DNA of 64,000 bases, from assembly GCA_013398955.1 (NCBI GenBank), contig VWPU01017707.1:248001-312000 (forward strand), in the 5' to 3' direction. Under the pieces are notes generated by a model. The model worked only from the letters and a program-made list of their open reading frames with translations, did no database searches and was not told where the DNA came from. This DNA comes from Callaeas wilsoni. Taxonomy: Eukaryota; Chordata; Aves; Passeriformes; Callaeidae. A program made the translations under genes and the position numbers. Below, piece after piece: positions 22,701 through 35,334 of this stretch. Each line of letters begins with the position of its first letter. The first letter of the stretch is position 1.

Positions 22701-25000
22701 TCGCCCATCTATGACAAAATTGAAGACAAAGATTAAATCAATTAATAAAACCAGAAGAATATTCTTTTATCAGATTCTGAGATTGAAGCTCTTAGATATG
22801 AGAGTTTACAAAACCCCCAAAAAACCTACTAGAAATGCTCTTGCTGAAAGCATTGAAGTTTTGCTATCGGTGGCAAGTAATGAAATATGGGAAGCCAAGA
22901 CGGAGAGTTTGCTCCTCATGTTATAAATATGCATCCTCCTTCACCCAGCAGAGAAGACAAATTTAAATTCTCAGTTCTGCAATTCAGCTGCATCATTAGG
23001 AATTAATTTCCCCCAAGAAAAAGCAAGGGATCAAACAAGGTTGGTCTCTGTTACAGTCACCAAATAAAATTGAACTTGACGCCAAATATTAATAATCCTT
23101 GGGCATAACCAGAGGTAGCAACAGCAAATTTCTGACTGAAGGCAAAGTATGTTAGCTCTAATAAAAAAGGCTTGGATTAAATTTATGATTCGCAGATGAA
23201 GCATCTAACACAATTGTATTCTGATAAACTCACATGTCAGAAAAAGGCCAGAATATTTTGTCATGATGCCCAGTGCCTGTCTTGGATGAGGTAAGTAAGA
23301 GTTTGTATTCTGTAGCTGCTTTTTCTGAAGAAACCACAATGACTTACAATCATCACTTCACTTATGCAAACAACAGAGAATGGATAATTACAAGCTGAAA
23401 TAAAACTGCCCTGGTGTGAAACTCAAAAACAATCCACCAAAGTTTAATCAGGTGGGAAGACTATTCTCCAGTGGAAACAGCAATAGCACTTCAGAGATGT
23501 AGTCTAGACATATTTTTATGCAAAGTGGTCAAGACCTCAATTTCACATTTTGCATTTTCACATTCAATAGCTTATTACTCCAAATACTTTTCTTCATCTT
23601 TAATTTAATTACAACTGGAGGCTGAAATGATGTGCATTGAATAACTGGTGCCCCTTCCTACAGCATATTTTTCTGCCCATTTAAAAAGTCTGATAGGCTT
23701 ACAGTAGAAAATGGGGTAACAAAGTGTTGTCATATTGTGAAGTGAAGGAAATAAAATCAAATTAACACTAATTTAATTTTGAATACAAGTGTCCACAATA
23801 AGGTCTTAAAGTGATTTACCTCCACTATTTAAATGGCCAATTCAGATTAATTTTCTGGTAGTCATGCAGATAAGGTCTTATTCAGTAGTGACTGACTTCT
23901 CACTTCTGGGGAAGCATTTCACTGACAATTTAAAAATGGGGAAAGGTGTTCATTACAAAAGTGACACAAGAAGAAACCTACTTTAGCTATTGACTGGATA
24001 ATTTAACTAGGAAGTGACAACTGGAAGATTACATCCAAATTACATAAAACCAATACTAAGTTCAACAGTCACTGGAAATATAAGAGGAAGTGGATGAATT
24101 ATCACAAACTTCTTGAACTTTGAATAAATATAAAGGCAGAGACTAAATGTATCCACATGCAAAGCTTTGAAACATGGTCAAGTCAGAGTACGATCGTTTT
24201 GCAATTTTAAACAATTTTGATTTCCGTTAAGGGCAATTTTCATCTTCTATTTTATCCACTCTGAAATAAGGTGTTTGTACCATGGTGTCAGGCTTTGCCC
24301 TTTCAGAAATGAAATTTTATCTGTCAGATATTAGTGGAATATTAGTATGTGCCCACATTCTCACACACCGGCATCTTAAAATGATTTTGTGAAGAAGATA
24401 TTTTAAGCCATGCTTAAAGAGAACAAAATAAAATCAGCTCGTATATATTCTCTGTATAACAGAAATTGATTTTAACGTTACTTTGGAGCACATACATCAC
24501 TTCTGCACACTGCTTCCTTTGTTTTTTCTACAAAGTCCATCTCCCCTCTAGCAAAATCAACAAATATAGAATATTGCCACTTAAAAGCACATCATAAAAT
24601 ATGTCTGATGGACATAGGTATCACGTGCTGAATGTCTGAACTGCCATGCTTCCAGATGCTGATTTGGGTAGATCTTTTTATTCACTGTGCCTTGCTATTA
24701 GCATCTCTGAGTTTTCTGTTCTCCCGGCATTTTTCTTTCAATTTTAAGAGATTCTACTCATGCCTATCTGCACAAAGACATGGTAAAGGGACTAAGATGG
24801 AGGTAGAGAAAAAACCAAAGCAGACACCTTTTATTTTTTGTTTACCAATATTTCCATGTAAGAGGTCTTTGCTGTATCTCCAAAAAGCAGTACTCTTGCA
24901 AAAACATAGAGACAACTTCATCTTCCTGCTTTCCTAAAATGTTTTCCTGCGGCAGCTCAAGGAAAGCAGTAAAGATAGACATATAATTGTTTTGATTTCA
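19743..25000. other. AT-rich non-coding stretch
   Basis: No gene is recognised. A TCCC run lies at 20162-20175, and conserved-element-like stretches lie at about 20175-20315 and 21285-21545. A perfect donor-like site (gatgag/gtaagt) is at 23290/23291 with only modest acceptors upstream (cag at 23240). A minus-strand splice-like pair encloses 22007-22041. Open frames reach 101 codons (24632-24937) and resemble no known family. Confidence 0.55.
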
Positions 25001-28000
25001 ATAAAAGTAACCAATTTCACCTCTCAGGTCAGGTGTTATGGTGTGATAATGCCATTTAGATGCAGAGTCATTTCTAGAGCAACAAGCATTTTCATAGCCC
25101 AAGGAACAGCGGCCCAGCTCCTTAGCTGGTATAAATCAGCACAGTTGCACTGAACCAAATGGAGTGACTCTGATTTACATAAACCGAAAACATGGTCCTG
25201 TGTTTCCAGAACCACATTTTGTAATATCCTGAGGATATGTTTTGAAATAAATAAATAATTCAGGGTTGTGTTATTCACCTGGCAAGCTCGACTTGCTGTG
25301 CTGAGCCAACACTCAAGCACAGCCCTTATGGCTGACAGGCGCTGTTAACTCACAATTTCACAGCAATATCGACAAATATCCAGTTTGACTCAAGAATATT
25401 ATGGAAACCACTTTCTCACCCCAGATCTCTATCGTGGAGGAATATCAAATTGCTACTTTGCACAAGAGTTTCTTCTGAAGAAATTGGCCATTAGATAGAC
25501 ATCTCATCCTTGCAGAGAGCATGAGACTCAAAATCCTGCTGTAATTAGTGTTTGATGAAGATGGAACACCCAAAGCAGGGCACTAGGAAAACAGAAGAGC
25601 GCTGTTATAAATAAAACTGCTTTATGTTGGTTATCAAGTGCTGTAATTTAACAATATGAGGATTTTCTATACTAAACTTCAAGAAGTATGTAGGAGCCCT
25701 TGGTAATTCCCCTCAGGCCCGCCTGTATCCCATGCTCTAAATTAAGGAGAGAGAAAAATACACTGGTTTAAATTTTACAACAATTTTGGCCTGAAGCAAA
25801 CCACACATTTTCCCCAACACAAATCAGCTGCATTTAATTCCCCAGACAGCTGGCATGAACACAGCCTCTCCACAGGACACCTGAATTACAAAATTAGCAC
25901 ATTCAGGACTCTAAATCATGTTCCATTACATTAAGCCCTAAGGTCCAACGTTATGGAGAAGGAGAATAAATTGCAGAACATCTCCTGAATTAACCCTCTT
26001 AGCACACTCTCAAAGTTAAATTGCCCTTTCCTCCCCTTTATAGAGTCACGAAAACTTAAAGAGTCCCTCCTGCCCTTTCTCGTCTGTTCCTCTTCTTGCC
26101 TAATGGCACAGCTTATGGGACATAAGTTGAATACCTTGTCAGAAACTAGCATTTGTAAATTAGCACATCACAAGCTGTTTTGTCTCACTTAGGAAATGTG
26201 CAGGCTAATTTTTACGCCTGGTCCTTCAGACAGTACTGACCCATCCAATTCTCCTCAGCAGCACACTGTTGCAGTGTGATGGCACACCTGCCTGAAACAA
26301 GCACGTGCCCATCAGTTTTTCTTCTGTGCAAGTTGCTGGAAATAAAGTAGTAACTCCTGGGAGAAGAGACGCAGGTTTGTGAGACAGTACTGTGTGCAGC
26401 TATGCAGCACTGACCTGATTCGATTGATGCAAATTTGTTCCTTCTATGCTATGATTACATTATTTTTCTGTTGCAATTGCTATGAATTTTAGTGTTAGGT
26501 ATTGTACACTTAAAGATCAGTGTTTTACAGGCTCAGCTTTTGCCCCAATAGGTGAACACAATTAAAAAGGTAATGAAAAAGTAACAGCAGGCCTTCAAGA
26601 AGGAAGAATAGGATCAGAAAAAAATGTCAGCCATGTGCTTTAGGAAAAAAAAATTATGTTTGAAAATGCACACTGTTTCCAAATTTTAGATTCTTAATAT
26701 TAAATACTGAATATCAATGTAATGTTAAGATATCTCAAACAAGTATAAAAACTTTTACATTTGGTCTACATGTGCATTAATAAAATGCCAACATGTGTGG
26801 AATTTGGTTCTTCCCCCAGTCCACCTCACAGAAGCTCCTGGGCAGTTAATTCTGCATGTGTCTGCCATGCTGAGATGTCTTCAAGGACTTGATCCATTCA
26901 CAGGTTCAGCTGTGCCTTGAGATGAAAGTACAATCAAGATTCACTGGTATTTGTGGGCAAGTTCTGTTATTTGTTCATTCCTTGTCACAATTTTGCAGTG
27001 TGACAGGAAAAGGACTGAGTTGAATCATTACAAGTACATGCAGGACTTGTTGCTTGAAATTACCTCACATCGAAACATTAGTAATTTCTGCTTGGAAATA
27101 CCTCTCTGCTGTTGAATCTGCTCTCTTCTATATTTTCTTTTTTACTTTGTTGACTGGCACACAGAAAATAATTTTTTAACAGTGACATTCATTATTTATA
27201 TACCTGAGATGACTTGTGCTGTGCTAAGCCCAGCCATTCAATGTTGCCTCTGCTCTAAAGCCAGGTAAAGCTGTGCACTTCTATTGTACACATTCAACTT
27301 CTTTAATCACTTAAATCAATTATTTCTGAGGTGTTTTTGACTACATGTTAATTCAGTGCATCTTTGCCTCTTATTTTTTGTTACAGATATTAAATTACTA
27401 TTGTATGGGATGCCAGAAATCCAAGACAACTGTGGCAATGAATTTCGTACTTAACAGAAAATTTCAGTGCTTGGAGAATGAGAATAAGCAGTGATCCAGT
27501 ATTTATCTCCAAAATCTTCCTGGATCCATCTTTGCAAAATGTATTTTATAAGCAAATAACCTGTGTAGGTTAAATTCTCTTGTAAATAGTAGATGTAAAA
27601 CTTGTGATAAAACACACTGAAACAAATTGATTGTGCTAAGAAAAAGCCTGCCAGCTAAACTGGGATATTTTATAAGATGTACAAGGAAGTTGCAATAGTT
27701 ACTAGAGTAATTTGTTTACAAGTATTTGATTTGAGGAACCAACTCTCATGTGAACGCAGCCTGGTCTGGAGAGACTCCTCCTTGGGCTGTGAGTTCCGGC
27801 TGCATCTCACAATGCAGGGGACTGCAAACACCCTTGTCCTGAAGTAGTTCAAGAAGGTGAGACATCAAGCTCCAGAAATTCAAGTTTGCTGAGACAGAGA
27901 CCTTTGCAGAGGCCCACTGTTCCTCAGAAGCAGCTGGAGCAGGCTGTAGGGACAGAGCCACCCAGCCCGCAGAGCTCAGGACAGTCACGAACGGGTAGAG

Positions 28001-30025
28001 AACACTCACGGCAGCCACGGGGGTTTGTGTGTCTCACAGACCCGGGCAAAGGTAGAAGAGACACGGCTGTTTTCACATGTTTTGTTGGGCATGCCGTGTG
28101 GTGTGCTCAGAAGAGGTATTACTTTGCCTGGGGGTCTTCTATTGCCTTTTTGTTGCCTTTGGCTGAGCCTCACAAGTACTTTTCCCTGCTGAGGAAACCA
28201 GATGAATATCTTGAGGGTCACTCCACATTATAAGAAAGAGATAGGTAATACACACATAAACTTTGCATCAGGAGGCTAAAAGGGAAGACATCATCTCCAG
28301 TATTAGAAAATCATATTGTAGCAGAGGAGAGAAAAAAATAATTGGTGGAACAGTTCTATCAAGAAGGAAAGTGACTCTGTCCCAGAGGATACTGGGTGTT
28401 ATATTTTAGAAGAGACAAATTAAACCATGTTTTCATTTCGTTTCTGACTTTTTTGCAGTGAAAACTAAAAGCATAAAATAACTTTTGAAAACAGATTTAG
28501 TTTAAATATGTGCATTGCTGGGCATTTCAAAAAAGGATTTGAAGAATTCAAAGAACTTAATGAAAAATAATAACAACCAAAGAGAACAATTTGCAGTAAG
28601 TGGAACAAATAGAAAATAATGAAAGCAAACTGATTCAGTCTAATCTACTGAAACTAAACTCTTAGTTGAGTACATGATAATGGAAATAATTAAAATTACT
28701 GATTGGATGGGGGACAGGGAAATAGCAATAAAGAATATTGAGTTAAAGTATGGGAGAAACAGATGTTTTTGCAAATATTGTGTGTGGTAGGCTTAGTGAG
28801 AGTACAAAAGTGGCAGCATATTTGAATATAAATAAAATATTTCTCATAAACAATGTTTCTAGCTTCTTTTTCCCATGGCTTTTGCTGTCCTTTAGTCAAT
28901 TTAGTAAGAAATTTATCCTTGGGCATACTTTTTGCCTTCTCCATCACAGTGCATCAATTATACTTCACATCATAGAGTGATGCTGGCTTGCAACATTGTT
29001 TTGTGCTCTATTCTGTTATTATTTATGAAAAAAAAATCCTATAAAACCTATTTTAGGGAAAAAAGCTTCAACATGCTTAACCATGCATTCTCATCCATGG
29101 TGAATTTTAATGTCCTATATTAGTCCCTGCTAAAGACAATGTTAGGTTATAGAATTCAGATGTCTTTTCCCTCCCCTCTGCACAGATTCAATCATTGTAT
29201 CTTCAAAGTCCATGGTGTGTGTCAACTCATGCTCAAGAAGCCAGCAGTGACAGAGAATTGAGATGTGCTGCCTTTTTACATTCTTCATCATCCTTGCCTG
29301 GGAGAAAGAATATTCTTTACTGCAGTCCAGTAGCTGTGAAAACACAACTGTGTATTCAGTAAGCATCTACCTAACATTATTTATGAAAAAATAACTCAAA
29401 GAATGTTTACAAGAGGACGGTGTCCATCTGGAAGACTAAGGGTCAGAAAGCTTGGGCTGTGTAAGTGGTTCTGTCACCTACTGTTTTACTCATACCTTCT
29501 CTTTCTGTGTTAGGTTCCTGACATCTGAATGAGTAGGGGGAAAATTACTATGAAGATATATGTTTTGACAGATCGTTATTGCCATCAGTATATGATTTAG
29601 ACAGCAACACTGCAAACCAACTCTTTTGTCAGCTGAATCGTATTTTAACCCTACAAGCTGACTTTGCCATCCATCTCTTATTCTTCCAGTGTTTGGAGGA
29701 AAAAATATTTATGTTCTTCTAAAGTACAATCAAATAAGGTACTCATAAAAATACTACCTGAAGTGGCACAGGCCTCTTTACTTGGAGGAAAGCACAGGTA
29801 AATTCATTTATCCGATTATAGATCATAATTTTCTAAGAATAGCATTTATGTGGAGATTGTTAGCAGAAAAAACTTATCTATTCCAATTTAGAAATTCCAC
29901 CCTCTGCAATCTAAAAAGATCCAGGGATGGCTCTTTCTCTCCAGAGAAGACATGAGCTTGTCTAGGATGTGATTTAACTGGTATCTAACTTGGTGACACA
30001 TAGATCCCTAACATTAATAAATATT
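25001..30025. other. AT-rich non-coding stretch
   Basis: No gene is recognised. A slightly GC-richer interval (about 27770-28100) carries overlapping frames on both strands (115 codons plus, 90 codons minus) that look like composition effects. A conserved-element-like stretch lies at about 25540-25920. Confidence 0.5.
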
Positions 30026-30454
30026 AGCAAGGAGCCATGAAGATGACACATGAACTGGGGCATCCGCTACGTAAAGAGACACTTGGACTCTTCAGCCTGG
30101 AGAGCAAATGGCTCAAGGGGATCTCACCAATGTGTAAAAACACCTGCTGGGAGGGAGCAAAGGACATGTAGTCAGAACCTGCTTCATGGTGCCCACAGGA
30201 CAAATGAACTGAAATACTGGAAATTCCATACAAATATAAGAAAAAATATTGCTTTTTCCTGTGCAGATGATCTAAAGTAGGAACAGGTTAAGAAACAGAG
30301 AAGGTTAAGAGTGTCCATCTGTGCAGATACTCAAAATCTACCTGACCATGCCCAGAGCAACATGCTCTCGCTGACCCTACTCTGGGCAAGTGTTTGCGGT
30401 AGATGATCTCCAGAGGGGCATCTCTGGCCACCTCAGCTACTCTATGATCAAGAG
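30026..30454 (+). mobile_element. CR1 LINE 3' fragment (old copy)
   Basis: The segment aligns by eye with the 3' end of avian CR1: it carries the end of ORF2 (reverse transcriptase C-terminal tail) and the start of the 3' UTR. Recognisable words in family order are ccatgaagatga, cttcagcctggag, ggggatctcaccaatgtgta, gggagggagcaaag, gtgcccacaggac, and near the right end agatgatctccagagg and ctctatgatc. A degenerate ORF2 frame reads GLFSLESKWLKGISPMCK and ends at TAG 30169-30171, before the family's usual stop. The copy is strongly diverged, with gaps in its middle (about 30230-30300), and lacks a clean octamer tail. It is 5'-truncated, as most CR1 copies are, and not mobile. Confidence 0.8.
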
Positions 30455-33400
30455 GTCAGAGCTCACCATGCATTTTTAAAAACCTCACAGAAATTTCCTG
30501 GGTGAAAAAAAAATAAAAAAGAAAAATTATTTCAGCTCTGATGTTTGATGATCTTTCTTTACCCTTATCAGGTTCTCAAATTCATGAGAGACAAAGACGG
30601 CACATTAATATCCTTTTCTAAGAGATAATACCATCTACTAAAAGAACAGACTTATCGAATACTATTTGGAGATAGCAGCTGCGTTCAGTGAAAAGACACA
30701 CAAAATCTGGATGAAGTCAATGAATTGTGCTGATGATACATAAATAGATGTATTTTTTCCCTTTAAATATTAAGCCAGGAAAAAAATCCACATTAATTCT
30801 TTCTTTCTTTGTCAGAGAACTCATGAGCTGTCTTGAGGGAATCGCTCAGAGATCTGCTCTGATCTACACAGAGACACAGGATGGAAAGTTTCTTCTTCAT
30901 TCCCATAAGGCAAGAAAGGATGAGTGAGAGAGAGGCTGAAAGACAAGGTGTCAAAATCCTGAAAAATTTGCTATCACAGGAACAGGAGATAACTGAACAG
31001 TCTGAAACCTGACACCCGACTGTGTCAGCTTGGAGACGTGTTACAGACTCAGCTTGCAGAAAGCTGCGCATTCTGTTATTTTAGAACACTGCAACAGTAG
31101 CAGCAAGGCTAATTTGTTACATTTACATAAGGCATGCAAAGAGAGCAGTGGTGTGGGGAAAATGATTATATTAGTCTAGAGCATTGGTAGAACGATGGTT
31201 GTTTGGAGCAGCCACCATGCTCTGCGCAAGACCATACAGCTTCCCTGGCAAAAGCAGACATAAGATCCTTTTGGGAGCTTGACCTCTGGCAGCACCTGTT
31301 TGCATCAGATGGAGCCAAGATCTGAAAATAGGAAAGCTTGTTTCGCTCTCTATTTGCAAAAGAATCTAAGGTCCCCAGATAAATCTGCTGTACCTGCATA
31401 AACCAAGCATCAGTGTGAGAATATTCTTCAATGAAGTATTGAAGTTTGACCCTGGCTGTCTCCTTTGTGCTCTGCCATCAGCGCCAAGAGAATGAAGAGC
31501 TATTTTAGCAGGATGGCTGGAGATTTCTTTGATGTAGGCAGTGCTATGCCACCCACAGTCATTGGGAACATTGCAGGGTGGGCCCAAAAGAAAGGCTCTG
31601 GCCAGGGGCAGAGTGAGTTGTGCTGGTAGAGCACAGCAGACTCAGAAGGATCTCTCCCATTCAGCAGACTTTAAAAGAGTTCTTAACTTCCCTATGTATT
31701 TTAGGGATCACCTTCATTCGAAGCAAAGTTCTCAGGGAAAGTCAGCATGAAGCCCACCTTTCATCTTTTTTGACCATGCCCTTAACAGATTAAGGAGAGA
31801 TCTTTATCATGCATTCACATTGAGCTTCCTGTGCAGGTATTGTGCAAGATAAATGATGGACTAATTTTATTGTTAGAAAGCCTAGCATACCCCAGATGTT
31901 TGAAGAGGTCGTTACAGCATTTGATGACATATTCAGATGAAGTAATATTTTTGTCTTATTTTATAAAGGTAAAACAGAATAAATCCTTCATGATTGTTTT
32001 GTAATGCAACATGCTTGCACCTTAGCCACAAAAAATGCAGCAAACAGCTAGTGGTACAACTCTCCTCCACCTAACTTTTTTATCTCTGCTAAAGTTTAAG
32101 ACAGGAGCCCAGCTCTTTCTTTTTCAGCAGATGAATTCCATAAGTCTATTGGGTAAAGCAGTTCAACCAGAATGATGTAATATCCAGGATGTTTGCAGGC
32201 ATACGTTTAATATGACTACATTGTTCCATATTTATAAATGTGTCACTTTTTACTGGCACAGCTTCACACATTTTTTATGAGAGCTGCTCTTTTCTTGGCA
32301 AAGCAATACATTCATTACACCAACATCAAGACTTCAATGAATAGAACCATCTTTGCATGACTCAAAGGTCTTACTTAGAGGTAGGGCAGATCGAAGAGAT
32401 AAAGCAAGGAAAAACATTCCTGAAATACAGGAAACCAACTGGGAAAGACATGGGTTTAGGAGGGAATGGGGAATGTATATATTCTGTGGTGTATTGTCTT
32501 ATTTTGGAAAGAGTCGAAATTCTCTTGTGGGTTTGTCTCTGATCCCTTCAAACTATTTTGATGTATACTTGTATGCTTAAAATGATTTCTCCTCCCTTTT
32601 ATTGTGCTGTCATGTTAATGGATTCATATGTCACTTTTTATTTTCATTACAATTTCTGTAAGGAACATGAAAAACTCAAATGCCTTAGTAATTTGTAAAC
32701 TACCACAATGTACTTTCTTTGGCCTGACCTTGTCATTATTGTATAACTTAATTGGCCAACTATTCCACTTCTTTTCCTTTTCATAGTCTTATCATAGTGG
32801 AAAATGAAAAGAGACTTGTCATTGACCAGTCAATCAAAAATACACACCATTCAGAGATGAAAATAACAACCTCTCAATTAATTTAATAGAATTAACACTA
32901 ATTATGATAAAAGTCTCCTGAGATAAAGATTGAGATCAGGACTAATGAGCAGACATTTAGCCATTCCTCTGACAAAGCCTGTAATAAAATTAGAAATGAG
33001 AACAATTTAATTCAATTGCAAAATCGCATTTCCAAAATTTCTACCTCAGACTAGCAGATATTTAAGAGACTTCCGTTTTCCTCTGTATAAAGAGTCAGAG
33101 TACATCTCATTTTGCCTGTTCTGTTGGCTGAAGTGTAGATCTGGCTGTAATTTCAAAAAATATCTTTCCCAAGATACTTGATGACATTTTCACATTTTGG
33201 ACCACCTCTCTGATGGGAAGCATAATCATTCCACTATTATGCTGTTATTTCTTGCAATAGCTTTAGTTTTTCTCACACAGTTTCTATCTTCAGATGGAGT
33301 AATTTTAAACTTGATAAGGAAAGGGAAGTTTTCTATTTTTTTAACCAGTGCCCATAGGGTTTGCAACAAGATACTCTGTGCTCTATCACAACAGTAACAA

Positions 33401-35290
33401 TAATTTAAAAGAAATAAAGTAAGCAATAGACATGACAGAAACTGGTGCTCCAGAACTGGCCATAAATCAGTGAGGTCTGGGGAGAAGGAAGCCACTGGGG
33501 GAGGCTGCTTTATTATTACTATGGGAAAATCAGACACTAGTCATTTAGTACCTGATTTAAGGTAACACAGGCTTCAAAATGAAAAACTGTTCAAGGCAGA
33601 AGCTTTTCATTTCTGTGAAAACAAGCATTGTTATCACAGAATCAGTGGTTATCACAAAAAGTATAGCCAGCTATAGTTATGAATATTTGTTGGTGCAGTA
33701 TCCTGGGCAAATATTTAAGATGATATATTCTGGCTCACTGTATAAAGATTGCATCTCTAATTTAAAATTAGTAGTTAAAATTGATTAAATATTACTTTCA
33801 TTTGGTTAAATTTTTTTCCTAGTAATTTTAATTGAGACAGCTTTCTCTCCTGCCTTGTAAAAAACTCCATCTAGAGATCCTTTCCAAGATATTCACCTGC
33901 ACTTCACCTTCTTCTCTCTGCTCTTCACAGACTGCCTCTGCAGAAACCCACAAGCAAGAAAGAGAAAACGAACGCACTTTCGAAAGAAGTCATCTGACCA
34001 GGCTGATTTCCTGATGGACACCAGATTAGAGAGCCCAGGATAGGGAAACACTGATCAGGTAGAAATTACCTTTCTTTCCCTTTCTTTTTTATTTCAGGTC
34101 AAAGATCACCATTTTAAAATGAGAGCGTGGCCTTTGGAAAATAAGTACCTTTCTGTCGTATACTGCAGTAGTTCAGTATTATTAGGTTGCACATTATTCT
34201 CTTTCTCTCTTGAACAAATCAATTTACTGCTTGACAAATGAGCACAAAATGCAAGATGCCAACTTACAGATTGGTATCATTAAAGAGAGAGCTTGGTTTT
34301 ATTGGCAGAGGACCATATTTTGCCTACGTTGCAGATCTCTGGGCAGAAAGCTTTGTTTATAGGGAATATGTGACCCGTTACATCTGGTACACTGTAAAGA
34401 AAGTACAGATATGGTCAAATAGGACTAAAAGTGTAAGTATTTGGATTGTCATGCCCCTACCACAAACAAAAATGCCTGATTCTTCACAGACTTGTCAGAA
34501 TTGGGAATTAATTTGTTATAATTTATATATAACAAAAAGAATTTTTAAAAATTACAAAGAAAGGGTTTAATATCTTGAAAAGCAAAAGTCTCCAGTGATC
34601 TATATCTAAAAGTTTAAATAATTATCCAATTTTCATTGTATTGCTGAGGCCACATAAAAAAATTAAAATCTCATTGATTAAACTTATTAAGGTTGCATTT
34701 CAGTAATCTAACTAATTTAATAGGAAGATAGGGCAAAATCTGCCTTTAATATAGAGGTTCTGTAGCAGTTTTGAAGATTGTAATCAAAGTCTGAGAGGAA
34801 GAGAATTAAGTTAAGCTGTCTCAAGTGTTGTCTCTTCTGTTGTATTGGTATAGTATGGTTCTAATACAGAAAATGCGGTCTCCATTTAAATTATTGATGC
34901 TTTTTTTCATTAGACAATTGGTAACATTTTTATGAAAGCCAGAGCCCTACAATAACTTTGACTCTGTGTTCCAAGGTAACAACCTTTTCCTCATAATTCC
35001 TTTTCTCAATAAAAGCACATTTTAAAATTTATGTCTTTCACAAGTGATGAGGCCCTGTAAACAAATATAAATATGCATAGCTCTGTTGCAGGCTGAATGC
35101 CTGTCACTCAAATCACAGTCATGACACAAGCTACCCTGATACAACCAGAAGGGAAACTAGAAATAGTTAGATGGGTTTACAGGATGACGTCTGCATGAGT
35201 GACAGATGTTTGTGTTCTAGCAACATTGCAACATTATTGCTTCTAGTAGCTTTCTCTTTTATGTTCAAAGTATTGCAAATTTACCTCCAT
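30455..35290. other. AT-rich non-coding stretch
   Basis: No gene is recognised. The most conserved-element-like part of the window lies at about 32590-33065. A good acceptor (pyrimidine tract ending in atttcag, AG at 34096-34097) precedes a 110-codon frame (34238-34570). Other frames (92 codons at 30793-31071 minus, 103 codons at 33226-33537 minus) are unrecognised and probably chance. Confidence 0.5.
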
Positions 35291-35293
35291 ACC

Positions 35294-35334
35294 TAAAAAA
35301 AAAAAAAAGAAAAAAAAAAAGAAAAAAAAGAAAT
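35294..35334. repeat. A-rich tract
   Basis: About 40 nt of A interrupted only by single G residues. Confidence 0.9.
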
